A stretch of DNA of 64,000 nucleotides from Rhodopseudomonas palustris. Its GTDB lineage: Bacteria; Pseudomonadota; Alphaproteobacteria; Rhizobiales; Xanthobacteraceae. The notes under the pieces were generated by a model that was not told where the DNA came from, made no database searches, and was given only the letters and a program-made list of their open reading frames with translations. Where the stretch lies: contig NZ_CP041387.1 in the NCBI RefSeq assembly GCF_007005445.1, positions 2,418,001-2,482,000 of the forward strand. The letters are read 5' to 3'. Every line of letters starts with the position of its first letter. Position 1 is the stretch's first letter. The position numbers were made by a program, and so were the translations under genes. This document shows positions 35,950 to 45,580 of this stretch, in pieces.

Positions 35950-37680
35950 ATGCACCGCAATATTTCTTTCCGCTCGCGCGCGCTGCGAGTTTGCGTGCTC
36001 GGCTTGGCCACGATCTCCGCTGCGGTGATCTTCACAACCGATACCGCCGATGCGAGGCGGCGCCACAAGAATCACGCCCGCCACCACGTCGAACGCAACG
36101 CCTACAATCCCGCCTTCGCCTCGATCATCGTCGATGGCAATTCGGGCGCGGTGCTCAGCGCCACCAACCCGGACAGCCAGCGTCACCCCGCATCGCTGAC
36201 CAAGATCATGACGCTGTATTTGCTGTTCGAGCGACTCGAACAGGGCAAGCTTTCGCTCGACAGCGAAATGGAAGTGTCCGAATTCGCCTCCGGACAAGCC
36301 CCGACCAAGCTCGGACTGCGCCCGGGCCAGAAGCTGCGGGTCGAGGACGCGATCAAGGGACTGGTGACCCGCTCGGCGAACGACGCCGCCGTGGTGATCG
36401 CCGAGACGATCGGCGGCAGCGAGGCTGAATTCGCCAGGATGATGACCCGCAAGGCGCGCGCCCTCGGCATGTCGCGCACCGTGTATCGCAATGCATCCGG
36501 CCTGCCCAACAGCGAGCAGGTCACCACCGCCCGGGACCAGTCGATCCTCGGCCGCGCCGTTCAGGATCGTTTCCCACGCTATTATCGCTACTTCTCGACC
36601 AGCGTATTCGCTTACCGCGGCCAGTCGATCCGGAACCACAACCGGCTGCTCGGGAGCGTCGAAGGCGTCGACGGCATCAAGACCGGCTACACCCGGGCCT
36701 CCGGATTCAATCTTGTCACCTCGATGCACCGCGGCAACCGCTTCCTGGTCGGCGTGGTGCTCGGCGGTCGCAGTGGCGGCTCGCGCGACGCCATCATGCG
36801 CAATCTGCTCGCCGAGAATCTGGAAAAGGGCGCGACCCGCCGGACCGTCGCCGCCATCACCGAGCGCTCGTCGGGTTCCGACGACATCGAGGTCGCGGAG
36901 ACCAGCCGCAGCGCTCCCCCGGTCCAGGTGCAAGGTGCGGTTCAGGTCGCATCCGCCGCGCCCGAAACGGTGCTTCCAACGCCCCGCCCCGCCGCTCCGC
37001 TCACCCGTTCCGCCGCCGCCCCAGAACCAAAGCCCGAGCCCGGCCCGTTCAACAGCGGCACCATCGAGACCAAGCCGCTGGTGATCGTCCCCGGCTCCGC
37101 CGAACCGATGAAGCCGGTCCGGGTCAAGACGGTTCAGGTCAAGTCTGCTCCGATCAAGCTCGCTTCCGCGGTGGCCGCGCCGCCGGTTACCAGTGCAATC
37201 CCGCCGCAGCGTCGCGATCCGGCGGAAACCTCCGGAACCGCCATCGCCCGCGCCGAAACCCGACCGGAAACGATCCCGCAGCCCGCCGGTCACGGCACCG
37301 GCCAAGGCGTCCTCGGCGTGCTTCCGGCCTCCAGTGTGCCGTCTCGAAATTCTCAAGCCCTGGCCTATGCCGACACCGCTGCCGCGCCGGCTCCCGCCGT
37401 CCAACAGCAAGGCGCGATCAAGACGGTTGCCCATACCGGCTGGATCATCCAGGTCGGCGCTCTGGAAAGCGAAAACGAGGCGCGCAAGCGGCTGGAAGCG
37501 GCGCGGGAACAAGCCAGCGGTCTGCTCGGAAAGGCCGATCCTTTCACCGAGACCGTCACCACCAAGGGCGATCGCAAGCTGTATCGCGCCCGGTTCGCCG
37601 GCCTGGAACGCGACGAAGCCGAGGCGGCGTGCCGCAAGCTGAAGCGCTCCGACATCTCCTGCTTCACCATCAAGAACTGA
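35950..37680 (+). CDS. D-alanyl-D-alanine carboxypeptidase (penicillin-binding) with C-terminal SPOR domain
   Basis: Trims the terminal D-Ala of peptidoglycan pentapeptides. The 576-residue product from ATG 35950 begins with a signal peptide (MHRNISFRSRALRVCVLGLA..., cleaved after about residue 35). Catalytic motifs of the S11 family are S82-L-T-K85, S142-A-N144 and K244-T-G246. A long Pro/Ala/Val linker leads to a SPOR domain (about 495-570, WIIQVGALESENEARK), which binds denuded glycan at the septum. ATGs at 35923 and 35926 would extend the signal peptide. I prefer 35950 because GGGG lies 7 bases upstream. Confidence 0.92.
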   Translation: MHRNISFRSRALRVCVLGLATISAAVIFTTDTADARRRHKNHARHHVERNAYNPAFASIIVDGNSGAVLSATNPDSQRHPASLTKIMTLYLLFERLEQGKLSLDSEMEVSEFASGQAPTKLGLRPGQKLRVEDAIKGLVTRSANDAAVVIAETIGGSEAEFARMMTRKARALGMSRTVYRNASGLPNSEQVTTARDQSILGRAVQDRFPRYYRYFSTSVFAYRGQSIRNHNRLLGSVEGVDGIKTGYTRASGFNLVTSMHRGNRFLVGVVLGGRSGGSRDAIMRNLLAENLEKGATRRTVAAITERSSGSDDIEVAETSRSAPPVQVQGAVQVASAAPETVLPTPRPAAPLTRSAAAPEPKPEPGPFNSGTIETKPLVIVPGSAEPMKPVRVKTVQVKSAPIKLASAVAAPPVTSAIPPQRRDPAETSGTAIARAETRPETIPQPAGHGTGQGVLGVLPASSVPSRNSQALAYADTAAAPAPAVQQQGAIKTVAHTGWIIQVGALESENEARKRLEAAREQASGLLGKADPFTETVTTKGDRKLYRARFAGLERDEAEAACRKLKRSDISCFTIKN

Positions 37681-37702
37681 TCGCCGCCGCAAGGCCGTTT
37701 TC

Positions 37703-37734
37703 CGAACGCGACCGGACCTGTCCGGTCGCGTTCG
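37703..37734. terminator. Strong 15-bp hairpin after the carboxypeptidase
   Basis: CGAACGCGACCGGAC (37703-37717) is perfectly complementary to 37720-37734, with a two-base gap at the apex. It begins 23 bases past the stop. No T run of more than three follows (CATTTG), so it is a terminator or processing hairpin rather than a textbook terminator. Confidence 0.55.
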
Positions 37735-37930
37735 CATTTGTGGCAGCCGGGGGCGCTACAGAACATCGTCCTGCAACGATCCTGCGGGCGGATCCCGCGA
37801 CGAAACCACTCGTCAATGATTGATCGATAAGAGTTGAATCAACAGCCACGCCGAAACGGCGGGCGACCCGGGGCGTCAATTCGGGGATCAGGACACTCGC
37901 AGTCTGTAGCGTAAAGTTGCGTTGCTGGAG

Positions 37931-38656
37931 TTAGCTGCGATGCGTGCGAAGCAAGGTATCCTTGGCCGCGTTTACCCGGGCGGCAAGGTACGTCGACCCC
38001 CCTTGGTCGGGATGCAATTTCTTCATCAGGGTGCGGTGGGCGCGCCCGATCTCGTCCGGCCCCGCGCCCGGCTGCAGGCCAAGGATCTGATAGGCTTCCT
38101 CGGTCGTCATTTTGCTGCCCGACGGCTGGCTTCGCTGCCCCCCTGCCGTGTCTCCATGCGCGTTTTGACGCCAAGCGGGAAACCGGCGGTCCAGATAGCT
38201 TTCGAGTAGCGCACAGCTCTCCGCGTCAAAGCCCGCAAGCATTGCCGCAAGCTCGCCGAGGTCGAACTCGTCGAGCGAACGGCCGGCATTGGGGCCTTTC
38301 AGGATCTGTCCGGTCATCGCGCCGCTGTCGTGATCCAGCAGCATTTCAAGATAGTGCGACCGAACCGTCGAGGCCTGGCCGCGCGAGCGCGCTCCGCCGC
38401 CGAACAGGCCGCCGAGATTGCCGAAGCCGGCGTTCTGGAGCGGTGTCCAGCCGAGCAGCCCGGCGCCGAACAGACCGAGCGGTATCGCCACCGCCAGTTC
38501 GCCCCTGACGCCTGTGAACAGGGCCGCGGCCAGCGCGACCACACCGCCTGCGATCTTCAGCGCGCGTGCCAGCACCGCCGGGTTGGCGGACCGGAGCATT
38601 TGCAGCAGCGTGTACAGCACCAGAACGGCGATAGCGCCGGCAATCAGCGTAGGCAT
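37931..38656 (-). CDS. Membrane-anchored J-domain protein
   Basis: A 241-residue protein starting MPTLIAGAIAVLVLYTLLQML, with one or two N-terminal membrane segments (about residues 2-22 and 33-55), a Gly-rich stretch and a C-terminal J domain (about 185-241). The J domain has AYQILGLQPGAGPDEIGRAHR and the HPD motif in KKLHPDQGG. J-domain proteins stimulate DnaK. The layout resembles membrane co-chaperones such as TIM14/DjlA-like proteins. It follows the vWA gene by 55 bp, both transcribed leftward. ATG at 38656 is chosen because the upstream extension has no family signature. Confidence 0.82.
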   Translation of the reverse strand: MPTLIAGAIAVLVLYTLLQMLRSANPAVLARALKIAGGVVALAAALFTGVRGELAVAIPLGLFGAGLLGWTPLQNAGFGNLGGLFGGGARSRGQASTVRSHYLEMLLDHDSGAMTGQILKGPNAGRSLDEFDLGELAAMLAGFDAESCALLESYLDRRFPAWRQNAHGDTAGGQRSQPSGSKMTTEEAYQILGLQPGAGPDEIGRAHRTLMKKLHPDQGGSTYLAARVNAAKDTLLRTHRS

Positions 38657-38711
38657 GGCGACAATATAAGGCGAGGCATCGGAAAAAGCACCGGGCCGCA
38701 GTCCAGCTCGA

Positions 38712-39446
38712 CTACCGCATCTGACTGAGCAACAGCGCAGCTCCGCCGCCACTGCCGGCGAGCCGCTGCAGCGCCGCGCGGCCGCCTGCCGCATAGGCCG
38801 CGGCGGCGCGCAACAGTTCGCGGAGCTGCGCTGCGGCGCCAGGATCGAACCTGCACCATGCTCCACCGCTCAGTCGCGCAATCTCTCGGAAAGTCTGCTC
38901 AGCGACCGGGTCGCCCCCTTCCTGGAACAGGAAGACCGGCACTTTCAGCATGCCGAGCTCACCCGCTCGGGCACAAAGCTCATCGGCCTGCTCTTCCATA
39001 GCATCGCCGACGAACACGATGGCGCGCACCCCGGAGGCGATCGCCTCCTTGCGGGCGTCCGACAGCACCCGACCGATCTGGGTGTGACCGCCACGGCAGT
39101 CGATCTTGCCCATCAGCCGCGCCAGCTCGGCGCTCGACGAAATCCAGCCCGAGGCCCGGCATTCGTTGAAGCCGCGATAGTACACCAGGCGGATGTCCAG
39201 ACGACCGGTCGCTTCAGCCTCGCGGAACATGTCGGCCTGCAGAGCGCAGGCCATGTCCCACGTCGGCTGCCGGCTCATCGTGGCGTCGAGAGCGAACACC
39301 AGACGGCCGCGCGCGCCCACTGCATCGGGCGCCATCGCCCGCGCCCTGGCGACGAAGGCGGCAATCTCCGCCGACGACGAAGGCGCCACCGTCTCGTTCT
39401 CGCGGACGGAAGGCTGGATCGAAACTGGAGTCGGCTCGCGGGACAT
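38712..39446 (-). CDS. vWA-domain protein
   Basis: A 244-residue protein with a vWA fold: LVFALDATMSRQPTWDMAC carries the MIDAS-like D-x-T-x-S, and VRAIVFVGDAMEE and ARLSGGAWCRFD follow. No signal peptide or membrane segment. The start is ATG at 39446, or GTG two codons earlier. It lies 55 bp before the J-domain gene, suggesting a joint operon. Partner and function unknown; related vWA proteins act in metal or complex assembly. Confidence 0.75.
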   Translation of the reverse strand: MSREPTPVSIQPSVRENETVAPSSSAEIAAFVARARAMAPDAVGARGRLVFALDATMSRQPTWDMACALQADMFREAEATGRLDIRLVYYRGFNECRASGWISSSAELARLMGKIDCRGGHTQIGRVLSDARKEAIASGVRAIVFVGDAMEEQADELCARAGELGMLKVPVFLFQEGGDPVAEQTFREIARLSGGAWCRFDPGAAAQLRELLRAAAAYAAGGRAALQRLAGSGGGAALLLSQMR

Positions 39447-39520
39447 CGGCACTCGCTAAAGGCTCTGCGAGACCTATGTGGCGACGGCCGGATCGAGCGT
39501 CAATGCGGTCGGCCAAAGAG

Positions 39521-40351
39521 CTATTTCGCCGATGCCACCGTGCCGGGACCGTGGGGGCGCGGACTTCGTCCGATCGCGATGCCGCCATCGTCCAGGAACT
39601 TGTCGAGCGACGCCGCGATCGCGTTCTTGACGCGCTCCGGACCTCGATCGCTCATCTCGGTGTGCTGAAACCCGGTCTTGACCACGGTGATCCCGGCCTG
39701 ATCGCAAACATCGGGGTCCGGCACCACGCCCGGATCGGCCTTGAACACCGGATCCTCCGACCGGAACGTCAGAGTTTTGAACTTGCCGTCGATCATGAAA
39801 GGCACCCGCAGATTGTCGAGCGTCACGACACGCCGGATCAGCTCGGGATTGAGTTGCGCGTAGTACATCGAAATGTCGCCGCCGTTGGAATGTCCGACCA
39901 TGGTGAGGCGACGGTAGTCGGCATTGGGAACGATCGTCTTCAACTGTGCGATCGCGAAATCGATGTTCGCAACGCCCTTCTCGTACACCGGCAGTCGCCC
40001 GACATACGGTTCGCCGACCTTGGTGACCAGCGGACCATCGGTCGGCAGATCGTGCTGAATACTCACGGCCAGATAGCCGCGCACCGCGAACAGGTTGGCA
40101 AGGAAGGAGTACTCGGTGAACTTCACCGTGTTGCCGTGGTTGAGAACGACGACCGGAAGCTCGGCCAAGCCGGCGTCGGCCTGCATTTCCTTGTCGCGTC
40201 GAACGGCGACGGCGACTTCCACCGGCCGTTGACGCGAGGCGTCGTAGAAGGTCAGCGTCTGATGCCGGATCGCCCATTTCGAGGCGGTGAAGTAAGCCAC
40301 CGCCGAAACGAGGCACAGTGCCAGAAGAACTGTGATTCCACGTGCCATCAT
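39521..40351 (-). CDS. Alpha/beta hydrolase with N-terminal membrane anchor
   Basis: A 276-residue protein with an N-terminal hydrophobic segment (MARGITVLLALCLVSAVAYF), likely a signal anchor or cleaved signal. The nucleophile elbow is GHSNGGDIS (about residues 150-158), and HGNTVKF (about 71) may form the oxyanion region. The acid and the C-terminal histidine (FQHTEMSD) complete a plausible triad. Substrate unknown. ATG-ATG at 40351/40348 gives two equivalent starts, with GGATGG just upstream. Leftward, 74 bp before the vWA gene. Confidence 0.78.
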   Translation of the reverse strand: MMARGITVLLALCLVSAVAYFTASKWAIRHQTLTFYDASRQRPVEVAVAVRRDKEMQADAGLAELPVVVLNHGNTVKFTEYSFLANLFAVRGYLAVSIQHDLPTDGPLVTKVGEPYVGRLPVYEKGVANIDFAIAQLKTIVPNADYRRLTMVGHSNGGDISMYYAQLNPELIRRVVTLDNLRVPFMIDGKFKTLTFRSEDPVFKADPGVVPDPDVCDQAGITVVKTGFQHTEMSDRGPERVKNAIAASLDKFLDDGGIAIGRSPRPHGPGTVASAK

Positions 40352-40616
40352 CCATCCCGCGTCGATCGGAAGCCCTGCCCGAAACGATCGACAATGGGAC
40401 TATAAATCACAGTCGTATGACAGAAAGATCAAAGATTAGCAGATCGACGCCACCTCGTTGGGCATCTGCACAATGCCCCGCCAGCGCGCGGCCATCATTC
40501 TCCACGGCGGTTGCAGACGATCGAAATCTCCCGAGAAGAAGCCGTGTCGCGCAATGCCGTCCTCATTCGGGCTTCCGGATCACCAGCAAGGTCGGACCGA
40601 TCCGGACGTCGCGCAA

Positions 40617-41540
40617 CTAAGCGCCGACGATGTCGTGCAGCTCCAGCGGCGTGCCGGCCTGGGCGAACCACTCTGCGCGGTTGGCGGCGCGGCGGCGACC
40701 GCGCTCGTCGAGCGGCAACTTCAGCCTGCGCAGCAAATCAGTGACCTCCTCGCGCGCAGTCACGTGCCCCATGCTCGGCCGGGTGCCGAGGGTCGTCTCG
40801 TCGAGCTGATCCAACGCCGTCAGTCCGCGCGGAAAGAACTCCCGGTACACGACGCGCTCGGCGAACCCGTCGAGCGGCCGGAAACCGATCCGCATCGCGA
40901 GTTCCTTCAACCCGGCGGCGACCACCCGGTTGTTTCGCGATCCGAGTGTCGACAGCCGATTGCGAACGACGATCCAGTCGGTGTCGGAACCGTCGAGCTG
41001 GCGCCGCCGCCGCCGCGCATCGATCACCATCGCAGCGTAGTGACTTTCGCCCGTTACTTCGAAGGTCGTCGGGTCGACGGTCCCGAGCACGTCGAAATCG
41101 AGAAAGCTGTCGTTGATCGGCGTCACCAGCGTGTCGGCCATCGAATGCGCCAGTCGCATCAGATAACTATCCGATCCCGGCGTATCGATCACGATGAAGT
41201 CGTGATCGTGCTCGACGGCAGCGACCGCGTCGGCGAATTGCTGAAATTCGGCAGCTTCGTTGTCGGCGACCTGCATGGTCTCGCCGAGGCTGAGGCAGCA
41301 GTGCCGCGGCAATTCGAGATCGAGCCCGGCGTGCTCCGACCAGGCGCTGCGATTGGCGACATAGCGGGTGAAGCTCCGCTGCCGGCAATCGAGATCGATC
41401 GTCGCCACGCGCTGACCGGCCTTCAGCAACGCTACCGCGATGTGCAGCGCCAGCGTCGATTTTCCGGAGCCGCCCTTCTCGTTGCCGAGCACGATGACCC
41501 GCGCCGGGCCGGACTGATTTTCGGAAGCCTCAATCAGCAT
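40617..41540 (-). CDS. mipZ: MipZ division-plane positioning ATPase
   Basis: ParA/MinD-like P-loop ATPase that forms a polar gradient and blocks FtsZ assembly away from midcell in alphaproteobacteria. The 307-residue protein has the deviant Walker A NEKGGSGKSTLALHIA (about residues 20-35), DLDCRQRSF (Walker A' region) and Walker B-like FIVIDTPGSDS. The R/H-rich MipZ features CRQRSFTRY and RRRRRQLDGSD match MipZ more than ParA or CbiA/CobQ-type proteins. It is transcribed leftward, divergent from panC across 254 bp. Confidence 0.93.
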   Translation of the reverse strand: MLIEASENQSGPARVIVLGNEKGGSGKSTLALHIAVALLKAGQRVATIDLDCRQRSFTRYVANRSAWSEHAGLDLELPRHCCLSLGETMQVADNEAAEFQQFADAVAAVEHDHDFIVIDTPGSDSYLMRLAHSMADTLVTPINDSFLDFDVLGTVDPTTFEVTGESHYAAMVIDARRRRRQLDGSDTDWIVVRNRLSTLGSRNNRVVAAGLKELAMRIGFRPLDGFAERVVYREFFPRGLTALDQLDETTLGTRPSMGHVTAREEVTDLLRRLKLPLDERGRRRAANRAEWFAQAGTPLELHDIVGA

Positions 41541-41794
41541 CGATCTCCCCTTCGCCGTTGATCTTCAAATCGGTGACGACGAGGGTCAAGCAAATTGCTG
41601 AAGTTGGATCGGGACGGAAGCGGCTTTGCGCTTCATGATGAATCCGGCACGCGTCGTCAGCCCGCCGTCAGGCTTAACGCACTGCCGCCGGTCGGTCGCC
41701 GCGGTGGCGGTCGGCAACACGGCTTGATAAGATCGGATTCCTTTCCGCAGCCGCCTCGTGCGGCATGGTCCCGCTGATCGCGATCGAGCTTTCG

Positions 41795-42646
41795 ATGTCC
41801 AGTCCTCCCGTCGTCGCCCGCACCCTCCCCGCTCTCCGCCGCGCACTCGCCGAGCTGCGCCGGCGCAATGCCAGCGTCGCGCTCGTGCCGACCATGGGCG
41901 CCCTGCACGACGGGCACCTGTCGCTGGTGCGGCTGGCGAAGCGGCGCGCCGACAAGGTGGTGGTCTCGGTGTTCGTCAATCCGACCCAATTCGCCCCGCA
42001 CGAGGATTTCGGCTCGTACCCGCGGACCTTCAAGGCCGACGCCGCCAAGCTCGCCGCCGAGAACGTCGACCTGATCTGGAATCCGGACGTCAAGGCGATG
42101 TACCCGGAAGGCTTCTCCTCCAGGATCATCACCGAAGGTCCGGCCGTCGCCGGCCTTGAAGATCGCTTCCGTCCGCATTTCTTCGGCGGCGTCGCCACCG
42201 TGGTCGGCAAACTGTTCAACCAGTGCCGGCCGGACGTCGCGGTGTTCGGCTCGAAAGATTTCCAGCAGCTTCGCGTGGTGACGCGGATGGCCGCGGATCT
42301 CGACATGGGCGTGAAGGTGGTGGGCGCGCCGACGATGCGCGAACGCGACGGCCTCGCGATGTCGTCGCGCAACGTCTATCTGTCGGACGAAGAGCGCGCG
42401 CTGGCGCCGACGCTGTACCGGGCGATGAAAGAGGTCGCCAGGCGCATCAAAGCCGGCAAGAGCATCGACGCCTCCCTGGCGGCCGGCGCCGAACTGATTG
42501 CTGGCGCAGGCTTCGTGCTCGACTATCTCGAAGCCCGCCATGCGGAATCGCTGGCTCCGATCAAATCGCGCAAGGACGGTCCGATCCGACTGCTGGTCGC
42601 CGCCAAGCTCGGCAAGACCCGGCTGATCGACAACATCGCGGTCTGA
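41795..42646 (+). CDS. panC: Pantoate-beta-alanine ligase (pantothenate synthetase)
   Basis: ATP-dependent condensation of pantoate and beta-alanine to pantothenate. The 283-residue product starts [11 protein letters not shown] and has [15 protein letters not shown] (HxGH nucleotidyl motif), [21 protein letters not shown] and MSSRNVYLS (KMSKS-like). ATG at 41795 is used. An ATG 30 bases upstream would add 10 residues not seen in the family. It stands alone here; panB is not adjacent. Confidence 0.96.
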   Translation: MSSPPVVARTLPALRRALAELRRRNASVALVPTMGALHDGHLSLVRLAKRRADKVVVSVFVNPTQFAPHEDFGSYPRTFKADAAKLAAENVDLIWNPDVKAMYPEGFSSRIITEGPAVAGLEDRFRPHFFGGVATVVGKLFNQCRPDVAVFGSKDFQQLRVVTRMAADLDMGVKVVGAPTMRERDGLAMSSRNVYLSDEERALAPTLYRAMKEVARRIKAGKSIDASLAAGAELIAGAGFVLDYLEARHAESLAPIKSRKDGPIRLLVAAKLGKTRLIDNIAV

Positions 42647-42685
42647 GACCGCATAGGTTCTCGACGACGCGGCGGCGGACGTCGC

Positions 42686-43105
42686 CTACAGCAGCCCGAG
42701 CTCCCGCAATTCGCGGCGCATCGGCTCCGGCATCGCCGCGATCCCCTCGGCGGCGTTGCCGAGGTCCTGCGGCGCGTCCGCCGCGGTGAGATAGCGCCAG
42801 CCCTGGAACGGTCGCATCGGACGCGGGCTGACCGGGTGCACCTTCGGTTCGAGCACCAGCCGGCAGCGACTGATTCCTTCACCGTCGCGAAATGGCTCGA
42901 TCGCGGCCAGCTTTTGCCGCGCCGCGATCTCGCCCCGGATCACCCAATACAGCGATCCGCCATCGAGCAGTTCGGCGTCCCGCTTCGGGACCATTCGGGT
43001 GATGTGGATGTGCCGGCCGGCCTGCTTGGCGCGTTCCGTCACCCGCTGGGTCAAATCCTTCACCGACTCGCAGCCGACGGCGAGCTTGATCAGATGCAGT
43101 GCCAT
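42686..43105 (-). CDS. DUF1489 family protein
   Basis: A 139-residue protein starting MALHLIKLAVGCESVKDL, with GGSLYWVIRGEIAARQ and PFQGWRYLTAADAPQDL, the recognisable DUF1489 features of Alphaproteobacteria. Soluble, function unknown. It follows the next gene (43142-44212) by 36 bp on the minus strand and converges on panC across 39 bp. Confidence 0.88.
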   Translation of the reverse strand: MALHLIKLAVGCESVKDLTQRVTERAKQAGRHIHITRMVPKRDAELLDGGSLYWVIRGEIAARQKLAAIEPFRDGEGISRCRLVLEPKVHPVSPRPMRPFQGWRYLTAADAPQDLGNAAEGIAAMPEPMRRELRELGLL

Positions 43106-43141
43106 TGAGTCCAGGTTTCCTGCGCCGGCCGACGCCGCCGC

Positions 43142-44212
43142 TCAGTTATCCGAGGCCGGAGCTCCCGGCGCAAGCTGCACCGGCGCGAGCGGCTTCGGCT
43201 TCGGAGGAGCGGGCGGCCTCTTGGCCGGCGGGGTCGACGCGGGAGTACCGTTTGCGGTCTGATTGGCCGTCGCCTGGGCAGCGGCCGGGGGAGCGGAAGC
43301 CCTCTTGGCCGCCGCCGCGGGGGCGGCCTTGGCATTGGCTGCGGCACCATGCGCTGCGGGCGCGGTGGCCGGTCGGGCCGAACCGGCACTCGCAGCGCCC
43401 TGCCCAGGCTCCGGCGCCATGATGCTGACAGGCGGGATCGAGGCCGACGTCGGGAAATCGATATCGGTGGGTTTGCCGCTCGGGGCTTCCGCGGGTGCCG
43501 GCACGGCTGCCTGCGCAGGAGTCGTGGCACCGTTTGCGGGCGCGCCGCCGAAGCCTGCCGACATTGGGCCGCCCCAGCTCGGGGCGTAGCGGGTCAAGGT
43601 GGTCTCATAGAGATGCTCGCCGATGTTGGCTGCGATCCGGCTGGTGTCGGTGAGCGATCGAAACGCCGGGCAGTCGGTCGGCTGGCAGCGATCCTGCGAC
43701 GCCAACACGTAAGCGATCAGGCCGTAGCGGTCGCGCTCGATCGCGCGGCGCAGGCGTGCCAGCTCCGGCGTCATCTGCTTGTCCGCAGCGGCGGCATCCC
43801 CCAGCGCGGTCAGTCGGGCCAGCCGGGCCGACGCATAGGACACAGCGGCCGCAACGGTCTCCGGCGAACTGAACAGCGCTTTTTCGCAGGCCGAAAGCAC
43901 CATGTCGCCGGCGAGGTCGTCGACGCACGCAAGCGCCGGAATCGCCTTGGCGACCGGGTCACGCGCCTCGCCTGGAGCCTGTGCGGTGGCGCCCGCATTG
44001 CCGAGACCGCGAACGCCGGCATAGCCGGCCAGACCGATCGCGCCGAGCGTGATTACCACCAGCGCGCCATTGGCGAACGACTTATCGGCGCGCAGCAGCG
44101 TGATCAGCACCAAGAGCGCCACGAAGGCCGCAACCGCCACCATCGCCCACATCGGAAAAGCCGGTGAATGAAGAATTCGGTCGAGCGACGCCGACCAAGC
44201 AGCCCAATCCAT
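43142..44212 (-). CDS. Hypothetical membrane protein with Ala/Pro-rich C-terminus
   Basis: A 356-residue protein: two N-terminal membrane segments (about residues 19-40, WAMVAVAAFVALLVLITLL, and 48-68, ALVVITLGAIGLAGYAGV), then a middle domain with conserved cysteines (ACVDDLAGDMVLSACEKALF and CQPTDCPAFRSL), and a C-terminal 150 residues dominated by Ala and Pro (PPAKRPPAPPKPKPLAP). I recognise no catalytic motif. It is likely an inner-membrane protein with a periplasmic part. ATG at 44212. Cotranscribed upstream of DUF1489. Confidence 0.75.
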   Translation of the reverse strand: MDWAAWSASLDRILHSPAFPMWAMVAVAAFVALLVLITLLRADKSFANGALVVITLGAIGLAGYAGVRGLGNAGATAQAPGEARDPVAKAIPALACVDDLAGDMVLSACEKALFSSPETVAAAVSYASARLARLTALGDAAAADKQMTPELARLRRAIERDRYGLIAYVLASQDRCQPTDCPAFRSLTDTSRIAANIGEHLYETTLTRYAPSWGGPMSAGFGGAPANGATTPAQAAVPAPAEAPSGKPTDIDFPTSASIPPVSIMAPEPGQGAASAGSARPATAPAAHGAAANAKAAPAAAAKRASAPPAAAQATANQTANGTPASTPPAKRPPAPPKPKPLAPVQLAPGAPASDN

Positions 44213-44522
44213 GCGCGTTGTCCCCTATGCGCCGATCCGGCGACTGAACACCGGCTTTACGACCAAAATTGGCGCAACGAGAAAATGCGCAAGAGCAACG
44301 GAAAAACGGTGCAAGACAAAGCGAGAGTCAAAGAAACAGCGCCAGACTTGGCGACAGAACGCCAAACTTGGGAAACACCGGAAGGCGCGCGGAAGAGCAA
44401 AGAGCGAAAGACTCGTCGAAACAGTCCCCGAGATCGCTGCCCCTGCCTCCGTGAAGAGGAGTCGGGACAGCGATGATGATCTCAGAGGCAGTTAAGTCCT
44501 GGAGTGGATGACGACGCGCGGC
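44213..44522. other. Purine-rich intergenic region
   Basis: About 310 bases in which the + strand from about 44258 to 44430 is dominated by A and G with few T. Frames open through it in three phases with implausible products. No tRNA-like fold or terminator was evident. I see nothing firm in it; see the corresponding finding. Confidence 0.35.
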
Positions 44523-44714
44523 TCAGCAGACGCTGAGCTGGCTTTCCTTGGCGACTCGCTCGAACGCCTCGGACATATTCTTGATGCGATACTGACAGTC
44601 AGACCCATCGGTCGGGAGCAGCCGGACGATTTCATAAATCCCGCTGGCTGCCGGACGGGCAACGTTGCTGGCGGTAAAATAGACCGATTCACCTACCACG
44701 AACTTGTGCTTCAA
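44523..44714 (-). CDS. Small conserved hypothetical protein (63 aa)
   Basis: A 63-residue protein, MKHKFVVGESVYFTASNVARP..., with IYEIVRLLPTDGSDCQYRIKNMSEAFERVAKESQL. The pattern, a beta-rich VGxxVYF start, IVRLLP and a YRIK-S-A-ER-AKESQL end, is common to a small Rhizobiales family that I recognise only as conserved. Function unknown. Starts at ATG 44714. Not linked tightly to either neighbour. Confidence 0.82.
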   Translation of the reverse strand: MKHKFVVGESVYFTASNVARPAASGIYEIVRLLPTDGSDCQYRIKNMSEAFERVAKESQLSVC

Positions 44715-44923
44715 CGCTCAACTCCTGCGCCACTTGATTACCGATCCGCCCCTTGTCGCCGGGTGTGATCGGTTCCCCCCAAGCCCCGCGCGCTTATAGC
44801 ACGCGAGGAGGTCTCCTGGCCAGTGATTCACGCATGGCTGGCGCCCCGATTTTGCTTGTTTTTCAGCGATCTAGGCGGTGACAAGCCCGAAACGACGGGG
44901 CGCTGGGAATCAATCCCCTTGAG

Positions 44924-45580
44924 TCAGGCGGTTTCGAATTTGTCGATGATCCAAGTCTCGGCCAGGGCCGCCTGAGTCCATTCCTGGAACGCGGGCAACG
45001 CCATCATCACCTCCATGTAGCCCTGGACGATCGGATCGACCTCGACCGCGTAAGTCCGGAACCGGTGCACGACGGGGGCGAACATCGCGTCAACGCCGGT
45101 GAAGCGGCCGAACAGATACGGCCCGAACCGGCCGTAGCGGTGCCGGCAGTCGGTCCAGATCTCCTGAACCCGGGCGATATCGGCGTGCGCTGCGTCCGAC
45201 AGCGGCTTGGCGCCCACCGGCCGGTGGATGTTCATGCCGCACTCGTTGCGAAGCGCGGCGAAGCCCGAGTGCATCTCGGCCGATACCGACCGCGCGTGAG
45301 CCCGCGCGGCGACGTCATCGGGCCAGAGCTGGGCCTTGGGAAAGCGCTCGGCGGCGTATTCGATGATCGCCAGCGAATCCCAGATGGTGACGTCGCCATC
45401 GACCAGAACCGGGACTTTGCCGGCGGCCGTGAAGGCGAGGATGCGCCGCTTGTCGGCATCGCCGGTGTAGAGCGGGATCACGACCTCGTCGAACTCCACC
45501 CCGGTCGCCCGCAGCGCGATCCATGGCCGCATCGACCACGACGAGTAGTTCTTGTTGCCGATCACCAGCGTCCGCGCCAT
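44924..45580 (-). CDS. Glutathione S-transferase family protein
   Basis: A 218-residue GST-like protein. The N-terminal thioredoxin-fold domain starts MARTLVIGNKNYSSWSMRPWIAL, with serines (YSSWS) in place of the usual catalytic position. GKVPVLVDGDVTIWDSLAIIEY is the glutathione-binding loop (cis-Pro and SLAIIEY). The helical C-terminal domain has HSGFAALRNECGMNIHR and GVDAMFAPVVHRFRTY. Likely a cytosolic GST of unknown substrate. Starts ATG 45580, with a divergent gene 119 bp away. Confidence 0.88.
   Translation of the reverse strand: MARTLVIGNKNYSSWSMRPWIALRATGVEFDEVVIPLYTGDADKRRILAFTAAGKVPVLVDGDVTIWDSLAIIEYAAERFPKAQLWPDDVAARAHARSVSAEMHSGFAALRNECGMNIHRPVGAKPLSDAAHADIARVQEIWTDCRHRYGRFGPYLFGRFTGVDAMFAPVVHRFRTYAVEVDPIVQGYMEVMMALPAFQEWTQAALAETWIIDKFETA

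Noticed and set aside
44168..44476. 102-residue + strand frame in the purine-rich region
   Set aside because: Open only because of base composition, overlaps the start of the minus-strand hypothetical, and has no plausible protein features.
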